Shown: positions 1 through 9,797 of the stretch, piece by piece
How positions within the stretch are numbered: the first letter of the stretch is position 1
Layout: the number at the start of each line of letters is the position of its first letter
Source of the DNA: Atkinsonella hypoxylon
Lineage: Eukaryota; Ascomycota; Sordariomycetes; Hypocreales; Clavicipitaceae
Direction: 5' to 3'
Length of the DNA stretch: 33,595 nt
Assembly (NCBI GenBank): GCA_000729835.1
Contig: JFHB01000277.1
Location: 1 to 33,595 of the forward strand
Notes under the pieces: model-generated
Databases searched by the model: none
Seen by the model: only the letters and a program-made list of their open reading frames with translations
What the model was told of the DNA's origin: nothing
Position numbers and translations under genes: made by a program

Positions 1-1874
1 AAATTATTTAATTTTACTATTAAGATACTTACTCTTTAATTATACTTTATAAAGCTAATCTTATTATTATACTAGTAAAACTAGCATTAATCTATATAAT
101 AACCTTTCTTACTACAGTAATAGCAGTAATACTACTTTATATAGCTTCTAGTTATATAGGTTCTAAAGCTTTAGGTATTATTATATATATTAATAGCGTT
201 AATATATATATTCTACCTTTTCTTCTTCTTCTTTCTAAATTTCTCTTTAAAAAGCTTTATAATATTTATCTTTAAAACTACTTACTTTATAAGTATAATC
301 TTTATATCTTTAAACTTCTAGGTTAAATTATCTATTTAATCTTTTACTTCTAAAATAAACTATATAATTTCCTTAGCTTTATAACTAAAATTACTTATAC
401 TATAATACTTAAGACTTCTTCTGCTTAAAGGTATATAAAGATAGTTTCTTCTATTATTATAAAGTTTAGAATTATAGTCTTTTAACTCTATTTTAGCTTA
501 TATATACTAGCTAAGCTGCTTTAATAACTCTTTATAGAGTATTACAATAAACTTAGCTTTAGTAACTTTTATTTAATCTATAAAGCTAATAAGTATAGCA
601 TTTAGTAAGGCCTTATAAATATAATTAAACTAAGAGGTTATACTACACTATATATAGAGCTTAGCGCTAATTATAGTAGCTTAATGTTCTTAAAGCTAAT
701 AGAGAGTATTCTTTATAGTCCTTAAATAGTTTCTCTTTAGGTCTTTAAGCTTTTTATTAGCTTACTTCTTTTAATTCTAAGGAGTAGCTTTATACTAAAG
801 TAAAAGCTACTTTTTAGCTTCTTTCTAATTATATAAAGTATAAATAACCTTTATATACTTATAGATTAATAGGTTAATATAATAAATAAATATCTTCTAC
901 TAGTTTTCCTTTAGAATAAATAAAGTCTTTATTTTTAGCTTAAAGCTAGTTAAGTAATTAAGAATATTTTCTTCTTTAAATTAATATATATTAAACTTCT
1001 TATTAAAGATAGCTTAAGCTTACTACTTTCTAATAGCTTTACCTATAGCTTTAGTAAGAGCTTTATAAGGTATAGCTATAGCGCTACTAGTATTAGCTTT
1101 TTTATCTTAAGTATTTAATTCTATTATAATTTTAGGTTTTAAAATAACTTTTTTAGAAGATTTACTAGATTAACTAGAGCTAATATTAGCTACTTTAAAT
1201 GTAAAGCTTATATCTTTCTTTAAGAGATATAGAATACTAAACTTATATAAATAACTAGTAAAATAGCTTAATATAGAAAGTAGGTATAAAGAGAATAATT
1301 AATCTTACTTAGTAGAAAGAGTATAATATATATAATTCTCTATATTAGCTGTACTTTTAGTGCTTTTACCTTCTACTTCTATAGTTATATAAGCTTCTAA
1401 CGCTAAAATATAGAGGCTAAGAACTTAATTACTAATAATAGTAAATATAAAGATAACTACTAAGATAAAGATAAAAGAGAAATTTTTCTCTATAATTAAA
1501 TAATTATAACGTTTAAAGAACCTAAAAACTTCCTTTTTACTGTATTAAAGCTATTTTAGCTAAGGGTAAAATAGAGGTTAAATAGACTAGCTAGTATTTA
1601 TAATATAGTAATTGTCTTTAACTAGGCCTAGCTCTTCTTAGCTTAAAAAAGCTATAGTAATTTTCTTTTCTTCTTAATTAAATAATCCCTTATAATATAG
1701 AGCTTTTATCTCTATAATTTCCTTCTTTCTTATATTAGTAATATTTAAGCTAAAGTGCTCTTTTATCTTTAATACTTAGTAGCTTTTTCTTCTTTCTTTT
1801 AGAATCTCTATAAAAAACCTTTTAATTATATAATGCACTTTAATTAGAATAAGTCCCTAGTAAAGCCTCTATTT
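1..1874 (-). pseudogene. gag: gypsy-A gag remnant
   Basis: Degenerate Gag of a Ty3/gypsy element, read on the minus strand. Near 80-130 the translation gives a zinc-knuckle pattern C-x2-C-x(2)-K-G-x5-x, in which the expected His and last Cys have become Tyr (CAT to TAT, TGC to TAC), as RIP would cause. A Lys/Arg-rich stretch lies just upstream of the knuckle, near 215-240. The frame is full of TAA and TAG where Gln or Trp would be expected. The Gag start cannot be set because Met codons have been lost. It is the same sequence as the gag of gypsy-B, with scattered C/T and G/A differences. Identification rests on the knuckle, on its position behind the 5' LTR and on the shared frame with pol seen in gypsy-B. 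Confidence 0.7.
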
Positions 1875-2357
1875 TTATTGCTTTAAAACTAAACCTCTAA
1901 ATAACTATATAGCTTACACTAAAGTAGGTAATAATATAGTGTACATTAAGATTAAAGAGAATTAGTAAAGAGCAAGATATTTATTAGTATATACTATTAA
2001 ACAATAGTAAGTAAGAAGATTAAATAGTTAGAAAAGGCAGAAATAAAATATTAATTGCAGCTTAGAAGATATATATATATAAAAGGAGCTAAATGTACTA
2101 AAGAGTTAAGGAAAGTGTTACTAGCAGTAAAGTAATATCTCTTAAGTGTTAAGTGTTGTAAATTAAAGTAGGCTAAAAGATATTAATTAATTAAAAGAGC
2201 AAAGGCTAAAAAGAGTTAGCAGAAGCTGCTTATACGCTTACTTACTTAAACTATTTAGATGTTTAGGCAATGCACACTCTTATAGAGAAAAATCTGTATG
2301 TAGTATCCCTTGCAAAGCTAATATAAGAGCGTAAGGGGGTAACCCCGCCGCGACACA
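1875..2357 (-). repeat. gypsy-A 5' LTR
   Basis: A 483-bp copy of the gypsy-family LTR. On the minus strand the intact family form starts TGTGTCGCGG and ends GGCGACAA. Here the right end (GCGACACA on plus) is intact and the left end is mutated to TTATTGCT on plus. It is the same length as the LTR at 2556-3038. The G+C-rich block at 2333-2357 has largely escaped mutation. Confidence 0.85.
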
Positions 2358-2555
2358 ATAGGATTTACTAGTAATAGGTATAATAGTAGTTATAATACTA
2401 GTTATTCTATAGAGGTTTAAATCCCTTAACAGCCTAGTTTTAATCCTAAGGAATATAGCTAAATTGAGGAATTATCTAATTTTAAAGAAGAAGAAGATGA
2501 TACTAATAACAATACTATAGAGCTATTAGCCCTAGTTCCTAAACGGGCTCCTAGT
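2358..2555 (+). mobile_element. copia-2 fragment A, between the two gypsy insertions
   Basis: About 198 bp of Ty1/copia gag-pol sequence, matching copia-1 around 12639-12824 (the linker between the protease and the integrase zinc domain). It ends with CTAGT, which recurs at 22819-22823 where the same copia copy resumes. It is a spacer between two insertions of the same gypsy family. Stops replace Gln codons. It is too short to assign a domain on its own and is recognised by alignment to copia-1 and copia-3. Confidence 0.85.
2551..2555. repeat. Target-site duplication of gypsy-B, left (CTAGT)
   Basis: CTAGT flanks gypsy-B here and at 22819-22823. Intact copia-1 has a single CTAGT at the equivalent site (12820-12824). 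Confidence 0.85.
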
Positions 2556-3038
2556 TTGTCGCCTTAAAACTAAACCCCTAAATGACTATACAGCCTACAC
2601 TAAAGCAGGTAACGATATAGCGCACGTTAAGATCGAAGAGAATTAGCAGAGAGCAAGATATTTGTTAATATATACTATTAAGCAATAGCAGGCAAGAAGA
2701 TTAAATAGTTAGAAAAGGCAGAAATAAAATATTAATTATAGCTTAAAAGATATATATATATAAAAGGAGCTAAATATACTAAAGAGTTAAGGAAAGTGTT
2801 ACTAGCAGTAAAGTAAGATCTCTTAAGTGTTAAGTGTTGTAAATTAAAGTAGGCTAAAAGATATTAATTAATTAAAAGAGGTAAAAGCTAAAAAGAGTTA
2901 GTAGAAGCTACTTATACGCTTACTTCTTTAACTATTTAGATATTTAAGTAATGTACACTCTTATAGAGAAAAATCTATATATAGTATCCCTTATAAAGCT
3001 AATATAAGAGCGTAAGGGAGTAACTCTACTGCAATATA
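2556..3038 (-). repeat. gypsy-B 3' LTR
   Basis: A 483-bp LTR. The left end on plus is TTGTCGCC, intact, and the right end is degraded from GCGACACA to GCAATATA. The left half is much less mutated than the right half. Its outer edge coincides with the CTAGT duplication and its inner edge with a purine-rich tract on the minus strand, so it is the 3' LTR of a minus-strand element. Confidence 0.85.
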
Positions 3039-3040
3039 AT

Positions 3041-3050
3041 ACCTCCTTAG
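3041..3050 (-). promoter_or_regulatory. Polypurine tract of gypsy-B
   Basis: Minus-strand CTAAGGAGGT sits two bases before the 3' LTR, the expected place of the plus-strand primer of an LTR retrotransposon. It supports the minus-strand orientation. It is called from position and composition only. Confidence 0.55.
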
Positions 3051-4708
3051 TTATAAATAAGCTTATAAAGTAAGACTTATAAGTAACTTAACTCTCTAGC
3101 TAATTCCCTTAATTCTAAAGTCCTAATCCCTTTATCTCTTATAACAGCTTTAGCGTTTTTAGTGTATATAGTAGCGTCTCTTTTATTAGTAATAGCGTTC
3201 TTATAGCTAAGCGCTTTTCTTTACAATAAGCAACTCTTTCTTAGTAATTTACACTTTATTTAGTTGCTTTAGATATAATTAATTAGTGTCTTTTATTAGC
3301 CTTAATTATCTCTTACTAAGCGCTAGAATAGAAGAGAGTTAGCAGTATAACACTAAGGTTTATATTAGTAATAGAATTATAGGCTATTATAGGCCGTTTA
3401 GTAATATATCTTTAAGCTAATGCCTTTATTTAATCCTTTATAGTATAGTATCCTTTAGCTTTAAGTGCTTATTTTACTGTCTTTATAATCTCTTTATTCT
3501 TTTACCTAAATTTCTACTTCTACACTAATAGTTCTATAAAACGTAAAGACAGTAGCTAATGCTTTAAGTTCTATAATTATTATAGAAGCTAGTTCTTACT
3601 ATAAGATTCTATTTAATCTTTTTATATAAGATCTTATAGTATACTAGAAATTCTAGTAAAGACCTCTAAATTATTTAGCAGTAGTAATAATAAAGGGCTT
3701 TATAAATTAGTTATAAGCTATAGTAGTACCTTAAACGTTACAATTAAAGACTTCTTTTATATAAGAGAAAGTAGCTTATAATATATAAAAGCCTAGTTAG
3801 GCTTACTTATTTACGTTAGAAGATATAAACGCTATTCTTTTACTGTTATTGCTGCTTTAATAGTTCTATTATAGATAATAGAATTACTATTAAACTAAAT
3901 AGCAGTAATAAACTAATTCTTCTAAAGTTATATAAGCATTTATTTATTAACCTCTATTAACTATTTAATTACTTAATTATAATTACTTAAGGTAAATTTC
4001 TAGGCATTAAGCTCCTTTAGAATAGGAATTCTACTACTAGTTGTTTATAAGTAATATCTTAAGATAAAACGCTTTATAGTATCTTCTTAGAGGTAGCTAA
4101 GGTTAAAGCCTATAGTCTTAGCTTTTTTAATAACTATATATCTATTTATAAAACTAAGCTTATTTACTGCTATTATATATAGAACTATTATAACTCTATT
4201 AGTACCTTTATAGTAGTTATAAGACTAATTAATAGAGTTATTAGTTATAACTTAGTTATAAAGGTGCAGTTTAAATTTATTCCTTAATATTTAAGTAATT
4301 CTATAGTTGCTATATTAAGTATAAGGTATATTATATAAGCTGTTGCTAATAAGATTAATTAGAAAATACTTAACTAAATAATAAAGTATCTATATTAAGA
4401 AGAATAAATAGGTATATCTATATTTCTAGTTGCTCTTTTGCTTATAATATAGTACTAAAATTGCCTAGAATAGGTATAAATACTAAAGAAGCTATAAAGT
4501 TTATACTTAACTATAAACTATAGCTTTAAACCTTTTAATTCTGCCTTTAGGTTCTATATTAAAGTAATAATAGTATCCCTTTAAGTAATTAAAGATAAAA
4601 TAAGTCTAGTAGTTATTAAAGAAGAGAAAGCTAATAATAAGTCTTTACTTACTTATTTTGTTATATAAAGCAGAAGAGTTATAGCTTATATTATAATAGT
4701 AGAAAATA

Positions 4709-4943
4709 AGTTAAAATCTATCTTTAATTCTATATATCTTTTAACCTATAAGTCTTATAATCTTACTTTAGTTTATCTCTTTTATATTAATTATAAAAGA
4801 CTCCTTAAAGATAACTGCTGCACAATTAATTCTATAAGTAATAATTCTTACTATAGTAGTAAGCTAGAATTAATCTAACTATTTACAATAAGTCTTTTGC
4901 TTAAAGGACTTTATTAGAAAGCTATAAACATTATTAAGATAAT
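4709..4943. repeat. 235-bp segment duplicated into the gypsy-B 5' LTR
   Basis: This internal segment recurs at 22235-22469 in the same orientation, colinear over 235 bp, with only a few C/T differences. Here it is part of the unidentified 3' region. The other copy interrupts the 5' LTR. Confidence 0.9.
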
Positions 4944-6596
4944 TAAACTAGATTACTAAACTCTAGTTAGGCTATATTAACTCTATAAGCCTAAAGTTAT
5001 TTAAATTATAATCTTAATAAAGTAGTAAGCTAAAAGGAGGCTACTTAAAACGTTACTAAAAGAGAGGCAGCTAGCGCTTATAAAGCTTTTTAAGAGGTAA
5101 ATCTACTTAATTTTGCTCTTCTATATAAAAGAAATTGCTAACTAGCTTATAGACTTACACTATAATGTAGTATATTAGTAGGTTTCTTAATGTTCTAAAG
5201 TAATATATTTATTTCTTATATATAACTCTAAAGCTAGTCTTAGAAATAGGTTTTTAGTATTTATTTTCTATTTTAGTAGTAAAGATTAAATAGCTTTTAA
5301 AAAATTAAAGGTAAAAAAGAGCTTAGGTAGATACTTATAATAAAAATATTATAAGAATAAAGGAATAAAGAGAGAGAAAGAGTAGAAATATAGGCTATAT
5401 TATAGCTAGTATTATCTTAATAAATCCTTAGTTAATAGCTATCTATAATTATTATAATTTAGTAGAGGCTAATAGTAAATATATACTAAAACTCTAATAG
5501 CTGCAAACTTATTAAGTAATTTATAATATTCTCTTTAACTAATTATATTTATCTTCTTTCTTTCTTCTTATAACTACTTTCTTATATAGCTTCTTTCTTA
5601 TTATCTTTATTAATACCTTTAATTATTTAATTATAGCTAAAAAGCTTCCTTAAAACTATAAAGATCTTATAAATATATAGAATATTATTAGCAAAAGAAT
5701 CCCTTTTACTGCTCTCTTTTATTAGGTTACTCTCTCTTAGAATAGTTAAATAAATATCTTTCCTTTAATAATACTTATTAATATAGTAAGTCTTTTATAA
5801 AAAAGCTTTTAATTATACTTCTATTCTTTTATTATACTAATAAACCTTACCTCTTTAGTATAAATTTACCTTTAAGCTTTAAGTCTATAGAGGTAATAAC
5901 ATTAATGCTAATAAATACTTAATATACACTAAAGTCGCTTTTTAATAGAGTTCTATACCTAATATACCTTTAAGAGCTATTAAATTCTTTTATAATTAAA
6001 ATCTTAAGGCTTAGTTTATTAATAGTAGTGTAAGAGAAAGCTCCCTTTTATATAAGGTTGCACTAGAATTAAACGTTAAGAACTTTATCTTTATTTTAAC
6101 TAAAATAGCTTATTCTTATAGATATTTCTATTATATACTTATTAATTATTAAAAGCACTATAAAGCCCTTTTAATCTTATTCTTTAGCAAAGAAAATAGT
6201 GCATTTTGCTTCTATTGCACTAATATATATCTTTAGATAGTTACCTTATTTAGGGAATATATCTACTTTCTATTTTATAGCTATACCTCTCTTAAGGATG
6301 TTTATAGCAGCTTATATAGCAATTGCATCTAGAGTAGCTTTACTGCTATAAGCTGTAAGTAGCAATTTACAAAAGGTTACAGTAACTATAGTTAGATTTA
6401 CTATAATGCTTCTTTTATAACGTTCTAGGGTAAAGACTAAGTAGATTAACTATTTATTCTTTTAAGGCTTTAGGAGGTTCTTTATAAGGATCTTTCTCCC
6501 TTTATAGCTATTAATATCTCTTACTCTTTCCTCTAGATATTAGAACTGCTAGAATTTCGCTAGAAGATTAGGTATAAATTGCTTAAGTTAAAAGAT

Positions 6597-6617
6597 AAAA
6601 AAAAAACAAAAAAAAGG
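6597..6617 (+). repeat. Oligo-A tract
   Basis: A run of ten A, one C, eight A and then GG. It is the longest homopurine run in the window. It could be a retroelement tail on the plus strand or simple low-complexity sequence. I found no coding sequence that makes it a LINE tail. Confidence 0.5.
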
Positions 6618-7228
6618 TAAAGGTTAAGCAGCCTCTTTAGTTAAAATAGAATAGAACTATACTTATTTTTAGTAGTTTTTAAAAACTTTTTATATATTCT
6701 ATTTAATCTAGGTTTATAGTCTTAATTCTAATTAGCTTTAAATCTTTAAATAATCTTAATATACTATTATTAAATCTTAATTAGTCTTAAATATATAAAT
6801 AAATAAACTTAACCTCTTTTCTCTTTAAAGCTAAAGATATAGAGACTATAGTATTAGCTTTTATAAAAGCTATAATAAGTTATATATTTTAGTAAAGTTA
6901 TAGGTAAATTGCTAAGATTAAATAATGTTGTTAATTTCCTTATAGCTTCTGCGCTCTTCTTTAGGTATTATTAGTAAATAAACTTCTATTATATACTTTA
7001 AATAATGTTATAGTAAAAGGTTTACTTTAGCGTTATTATCCTTAAAATCCTCTTTTTAGTACAGCTGTAATATATAGTTCTTAGAAACTATTTAATTTAA
7101 TATATTATACTAGGCATTAGTAAGTTGTAATTTATTAGTATTTTGCTTAAAGTTACTAGTGTCTTTACTATATTAAGCAGTATATTGTAGAGTATAAAGC
7201 TATTTATTAGCAGTAAAAGTCTACTATT

Positions 7229-9079
7229 TCTTTAGATTAAGCCTAAACTTCTTAATATAATCCCTAGAAATAGTCTTATTAAGCACTATACTATCTAAGG
7301 TCTTTAAATAGTAGGCGCTAGTAACTTTTACTTAGCTATACACTTTAAAATAACTATTTTATTATATTACTAACTTCTTCTTTATTAATATATCTATAAC
7401 CCTTTATATATTATATATAAAGACTAAATCTCTTAGAACTAATTAATCTTTCTTCTTTTACAATAATGTCTCTTAGTTCTAATTTATTTAATTAGCTAAG
7501 TATTACCTAAATATAAAGACTTTTATATAAGCCTTTTAGATATCTACTTTCTTTTATTTTAGTATTCTAACTTTTACTTTAAAGAGATTCTATATTATTA
7601 TAACTTCTAACTAATTAATTAACCTTTAAGTAAGAAATTTAACTTCTAAAGGAAGAATAAGCTTTTAACTATAAATTAAGTAGAAAGTAGATTTACTATA
7701 TAACGCTTATATAGCTATATAGTCTACTAATAGTACTTTACTTAGCAATTTAAACTACTTTTTATTAAAACCTTTTATCTTTAAAAGAGTAAATATAAGC
7801 GTTTAATAACTAGCTTTAATAAGTAAATTAGCTTTTAGATTATATACTAATGTTTTAATCCCTTTAATTTTAATAGCTTTAACTGCTTTTTTAAGATTTC
7901 TATATATTTCTAGCTCTTTATTAAAAACTAGAAATTAGAAGACTTTAAATTATATAATTAGTTTTATTAAGAACTTCTAAATTACTATAACATTAGTATA
8001 CTATATAGAGTGCACTTTTATTTATTTAGTAAGGTTATATTTTACTTCTAAAAGGTACTTAAAACTATAATTAAGTAGTATATATTAGGTATTAATATAT
8101 ATTTTATTTATTAAGTTATCTAAAGCTATTAGTATTAATAATTCTTTAGGCCTCTAAGGAGCAAACTTTTAGTATACCTTACAATAGAAAATTATTACTT
8201 AAACTATATTTTAAAGCTCTTTCTAAAAGTACTTAATTCTAGCTACTTAAAATATAACTTTTACACCTTTATAACCTATTTACTTATATAAAGCCTTAAT
8301 AATCTTTTTCTATTATATTAGGTCTTTAATAACTAAAGTAGAACTCTTTATTATACTAGTTAGTCTCTTCTATAATAGGCCTTTATCTAAGAAGTATTAC
8401 TTAGCACTTATATAAAGTTACTTATACTTACTCTTATTTAGATTAAATAGTCTTTATAATATTAAAAGGAAATCTACAATTTATTAAGTCTTAGGAGTGT
8501 AGTATACTTTATTGCGCAGCTAGATCTTATTAACGTTAAGCTATAAGTTAATAAAATCTTTAATATTCCCTTTAGGTGCTTAATTTAATACATTAAAAGG
8601 CCTACTTTCTTTATACAATAAAGTATTAGCTATCTTATTCTTTTCTCTTAGAATATACCTAGCTGTAAAATTAAACAGTATAATGTAGCTAATTTATTAT
8701 ATAATAAGCGTGCTTAAAACGTTATTAATAGCGCTATTAAGCTAATATATAAGTACTTAAGGATTAGTCTTTAGAGTAAAGGGAACTCTATAGAGATAAA
8801 TTTATAGCCTTCTTAATATATAAACAATAGCTCTATATTTCTACTTTATTCTATTATACTTAATTTCTAAATTGCTCTAGTATTTGCTTTTATATTATAT
8901 AGAGTGTTATTACCTATTAACAATTTATATTAAAACTACTCTCTATTCTTTTAAACTTATATTAACTATTAATATAATTCCTTTAGCGCTTAGGCTAAGA
9001 TTAATTATTATAAGAACTAATGTAGTTATTATTATATACTTAAGAACCTCTATAGTATTCTTCTAGTTTAGTTCTTAAG
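7229..9079 (-). pseudogene. pol: gypsy-B pol, C-terminal part: RNase H and integrase
   Basis: Minus-strand translation gives gypsy RNase H at about 8930-8600 (motifs like YRAIVYILRR, then LIYQLN and ARYIxREKNKIANTL), then the integrase zinc region at about 8350-8150 (IGYKG where GHKG is expected; FYCKVY where C-x2-C is expected), then the integrase core. The core acidic residues are all replaced: Asn at 8091-8093, Asn at 7920-7922 and Lys at 7815-7817. The spacing from the second to the third is 35 codons, as in D,D(35)E. The C-terminal tail ends in a segment like DYIKKFRLN at about 7230, typical of fungal gypsy integrases. Every catalytic change fits TpG-to-TpA. Pol is cut at 9079 by copia-1 and resumes at 16893, in frame once copia-1 and one TTAAG are discounted. 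Confidence 0.88.
9075..9079. repeat. Target-site duplication of copia-1, left (TTAAG)
   Basis: TTAAG directly precedes the 5' LTR and recurs at 16888-16892, directly after the 3' LTR. Confidence 0.95.
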
Positions 9080-9190
9080 TGTTAAAAATAAGCTACCCTG
9101 TATAGCCTATTTTTATGCCTACTAGTTGCTCTATCACGTGACCCTCATTAGGTCTTGTTACGTTAATTTTTAGCAGAGATATCGCTGTTA

Positions 9191-9209
9191 CTAGATGTAA
9201 AACATCTAG
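9191..9209. repeat. Hairpin in copia LTR (8-bp stem, 3-nt loop)
   Basis: CTAGATGT, AAA, ACATCTAG: a perfect stem-loop. The same is found at 16301-16319 and 25344-25362. At 32476-32494 one stem base differs. Confidence 0.8.
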
Positions 9210-9690
9210 AATCGACTAAGGCAAAGTTGCCTAACCTATAGTTAACTTTAACTGCGATTTTCTCCACAACTAGCAATATTAGAAATTCAAGAAGTATACC
9301 ATTCAAAAGCTAAGAATTAGGGCTATTTAATAGTATAATTGTTGGATAGAGTTGCTTATAAGGGTTGCTTATTATTAGTGGAATTTGTTAAATTATGCAC
9401 GTAAGCGTCTCGTTTATATAGCTGTAAGTCGATTTTTTTGTTTTTATATAGTAAATCTTTTTACAGAAATTATAAAGTAGCCTATAAGCCCCTTCTAGCA
9501 ACTACAGCCCGCCAATATAGTTAGAGGGTCTATAATAGACTAGAAAGATTTAAGATCCTACCCTTACTAACTTGTTTGTTATAGCGCTCTTAATATAAAG
9601 ATACCACTATTACAGTTATCTATTGCCTCTACGTGATCTATACTATACACTACAGCTTGATTTAGGCCGCTGCTGCTTCCACTATATAAT

Positions 9691-9707
9691 AATTGCTAGA
9701 AGCAATT
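9691..9707. repeat. Hairpin near the LTR 3' end (7-bp stem, 3-nt loop)
   Basis: AATTGCT, AGA, AGCAATT. It is present in the corresponding place of all copia LTRs here, with AGG as the loop in copia-3. Confidence 0.7.
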
Positions 9708-9777
9708 ATAGGTGCTAAATCTAAGAGACCACTACCCTCTTAGATATTTAGTTCTGTAATCCCTATTATTTTTAATA

Positions 9778-9797
9778 GGTTATAAGCCCGGAAGACC
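9778..9797 (+). promoter_or_regulatory. copia-1 primer-binding site (half-tRNA-iMet type)
   Basis: The 20 bases right after the 5' LTR begin GGTTATAAGCCCGG. Their complement reads like the anticodon stem-loop of eukaryotic initiator-Met tRNA (GGGCTCATAACC), except that the base pairing with the anticodon CAT is now ATA instead of ATG, a RIP-type change. Priming by an internal initiator-tRNA fragment is known for copia-type elements (established knowledge). The identity of this fungus's own tRNA is inferred. Confidence 0.7.

Larger units (their letters stand above)
1..2357 (-). mobile_element. gypsy-A: 5' part of a RIP-degraded Ty3/gypsy retrotransposon (runs off the window)
   Basis: This is the 5' LTR (1875-2357) plus 1874 bp of internal sequence, read on the minus strand. 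Its internal part aligns base for base, with no net indel, to 20243-22116 of gypsy-B, and its LTR matches the other LTR copies in the window. The right edge abuts copia-2 sequence at 2358, so this copy also inserted into copia-2. The expected target duplication on this side would start with ATAGG (2358-2362), but the other side lies outside the window and cannot be checked. The remaining gag-pol and the 3' LTR should lie to the left of position 1. Confidence 0.85.
3039..7228 (-). other. Unidentified 3' region of gypsy-B between integrase and 3' LTR
   Basis: About 4.2 kb follows the end of integrase and precedes the polypurine tract. I see no RT, integrase, transposase or other known family in it. 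On the minus strand there is a long frame from about 3835 to 3070 whose only stops are TAA/TAG, which would be Gln/Trp before RIP. It is rich in Lys, Arg, Ile and Leu and ends in a charged segment with residues like TLELRELARELSYL. A second such frame covers roughly 4940-5400. These may be one or two extra ORFs of the element, or another element nested here. I could not find terminal repeats or a target duplication proving an insertion. An oligo-A tract lies at 6597-6617. Confidence 0.4.
9080..9777 (+). repeat. copia-1 5' LTR
   Basis: Starts TGTTAAAAATA and ends TATTTTTAATA. The final ATA is best read as ACA changed by RIP, since TATTTTTAACA would be the exact inverted repeat of the start. 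The LTR contains the palindrome CACGTG at 9135-9140, a candidate bHLH-type E-box that is lost in several other copies (TACGTG). It also has two perfect 3-nt-loop hairpins at 9191-9209 and 9691-9707. The end is fixed by the target duplication of the 3' copy. Confidence 0.93.

Noticed and set aside
2556..3038. The 483-490 bp gypsy repeat as an independent MITE, because TGTCGC and GCGACA look like inverted ends
   Set aside because: Two copies sit as direct terminal repeats around gag-pol with one target duplication and a polypurine tract, which makes them LTRs. The lone copy at 19612 is a solo LTR.
6597..6617. LINE poly-A tail
   Set aside because: No LINE reverse transcriptase or endonuclease is recognisable upstream, and no target duplication was found.
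8884..9066. Open frame of 60 codons on the plus strand
   Set aside because: It is antisense to the RNase H part of gypsy-B pol, is rich in Leu, Ile and Tyr, and has no recognisable features.
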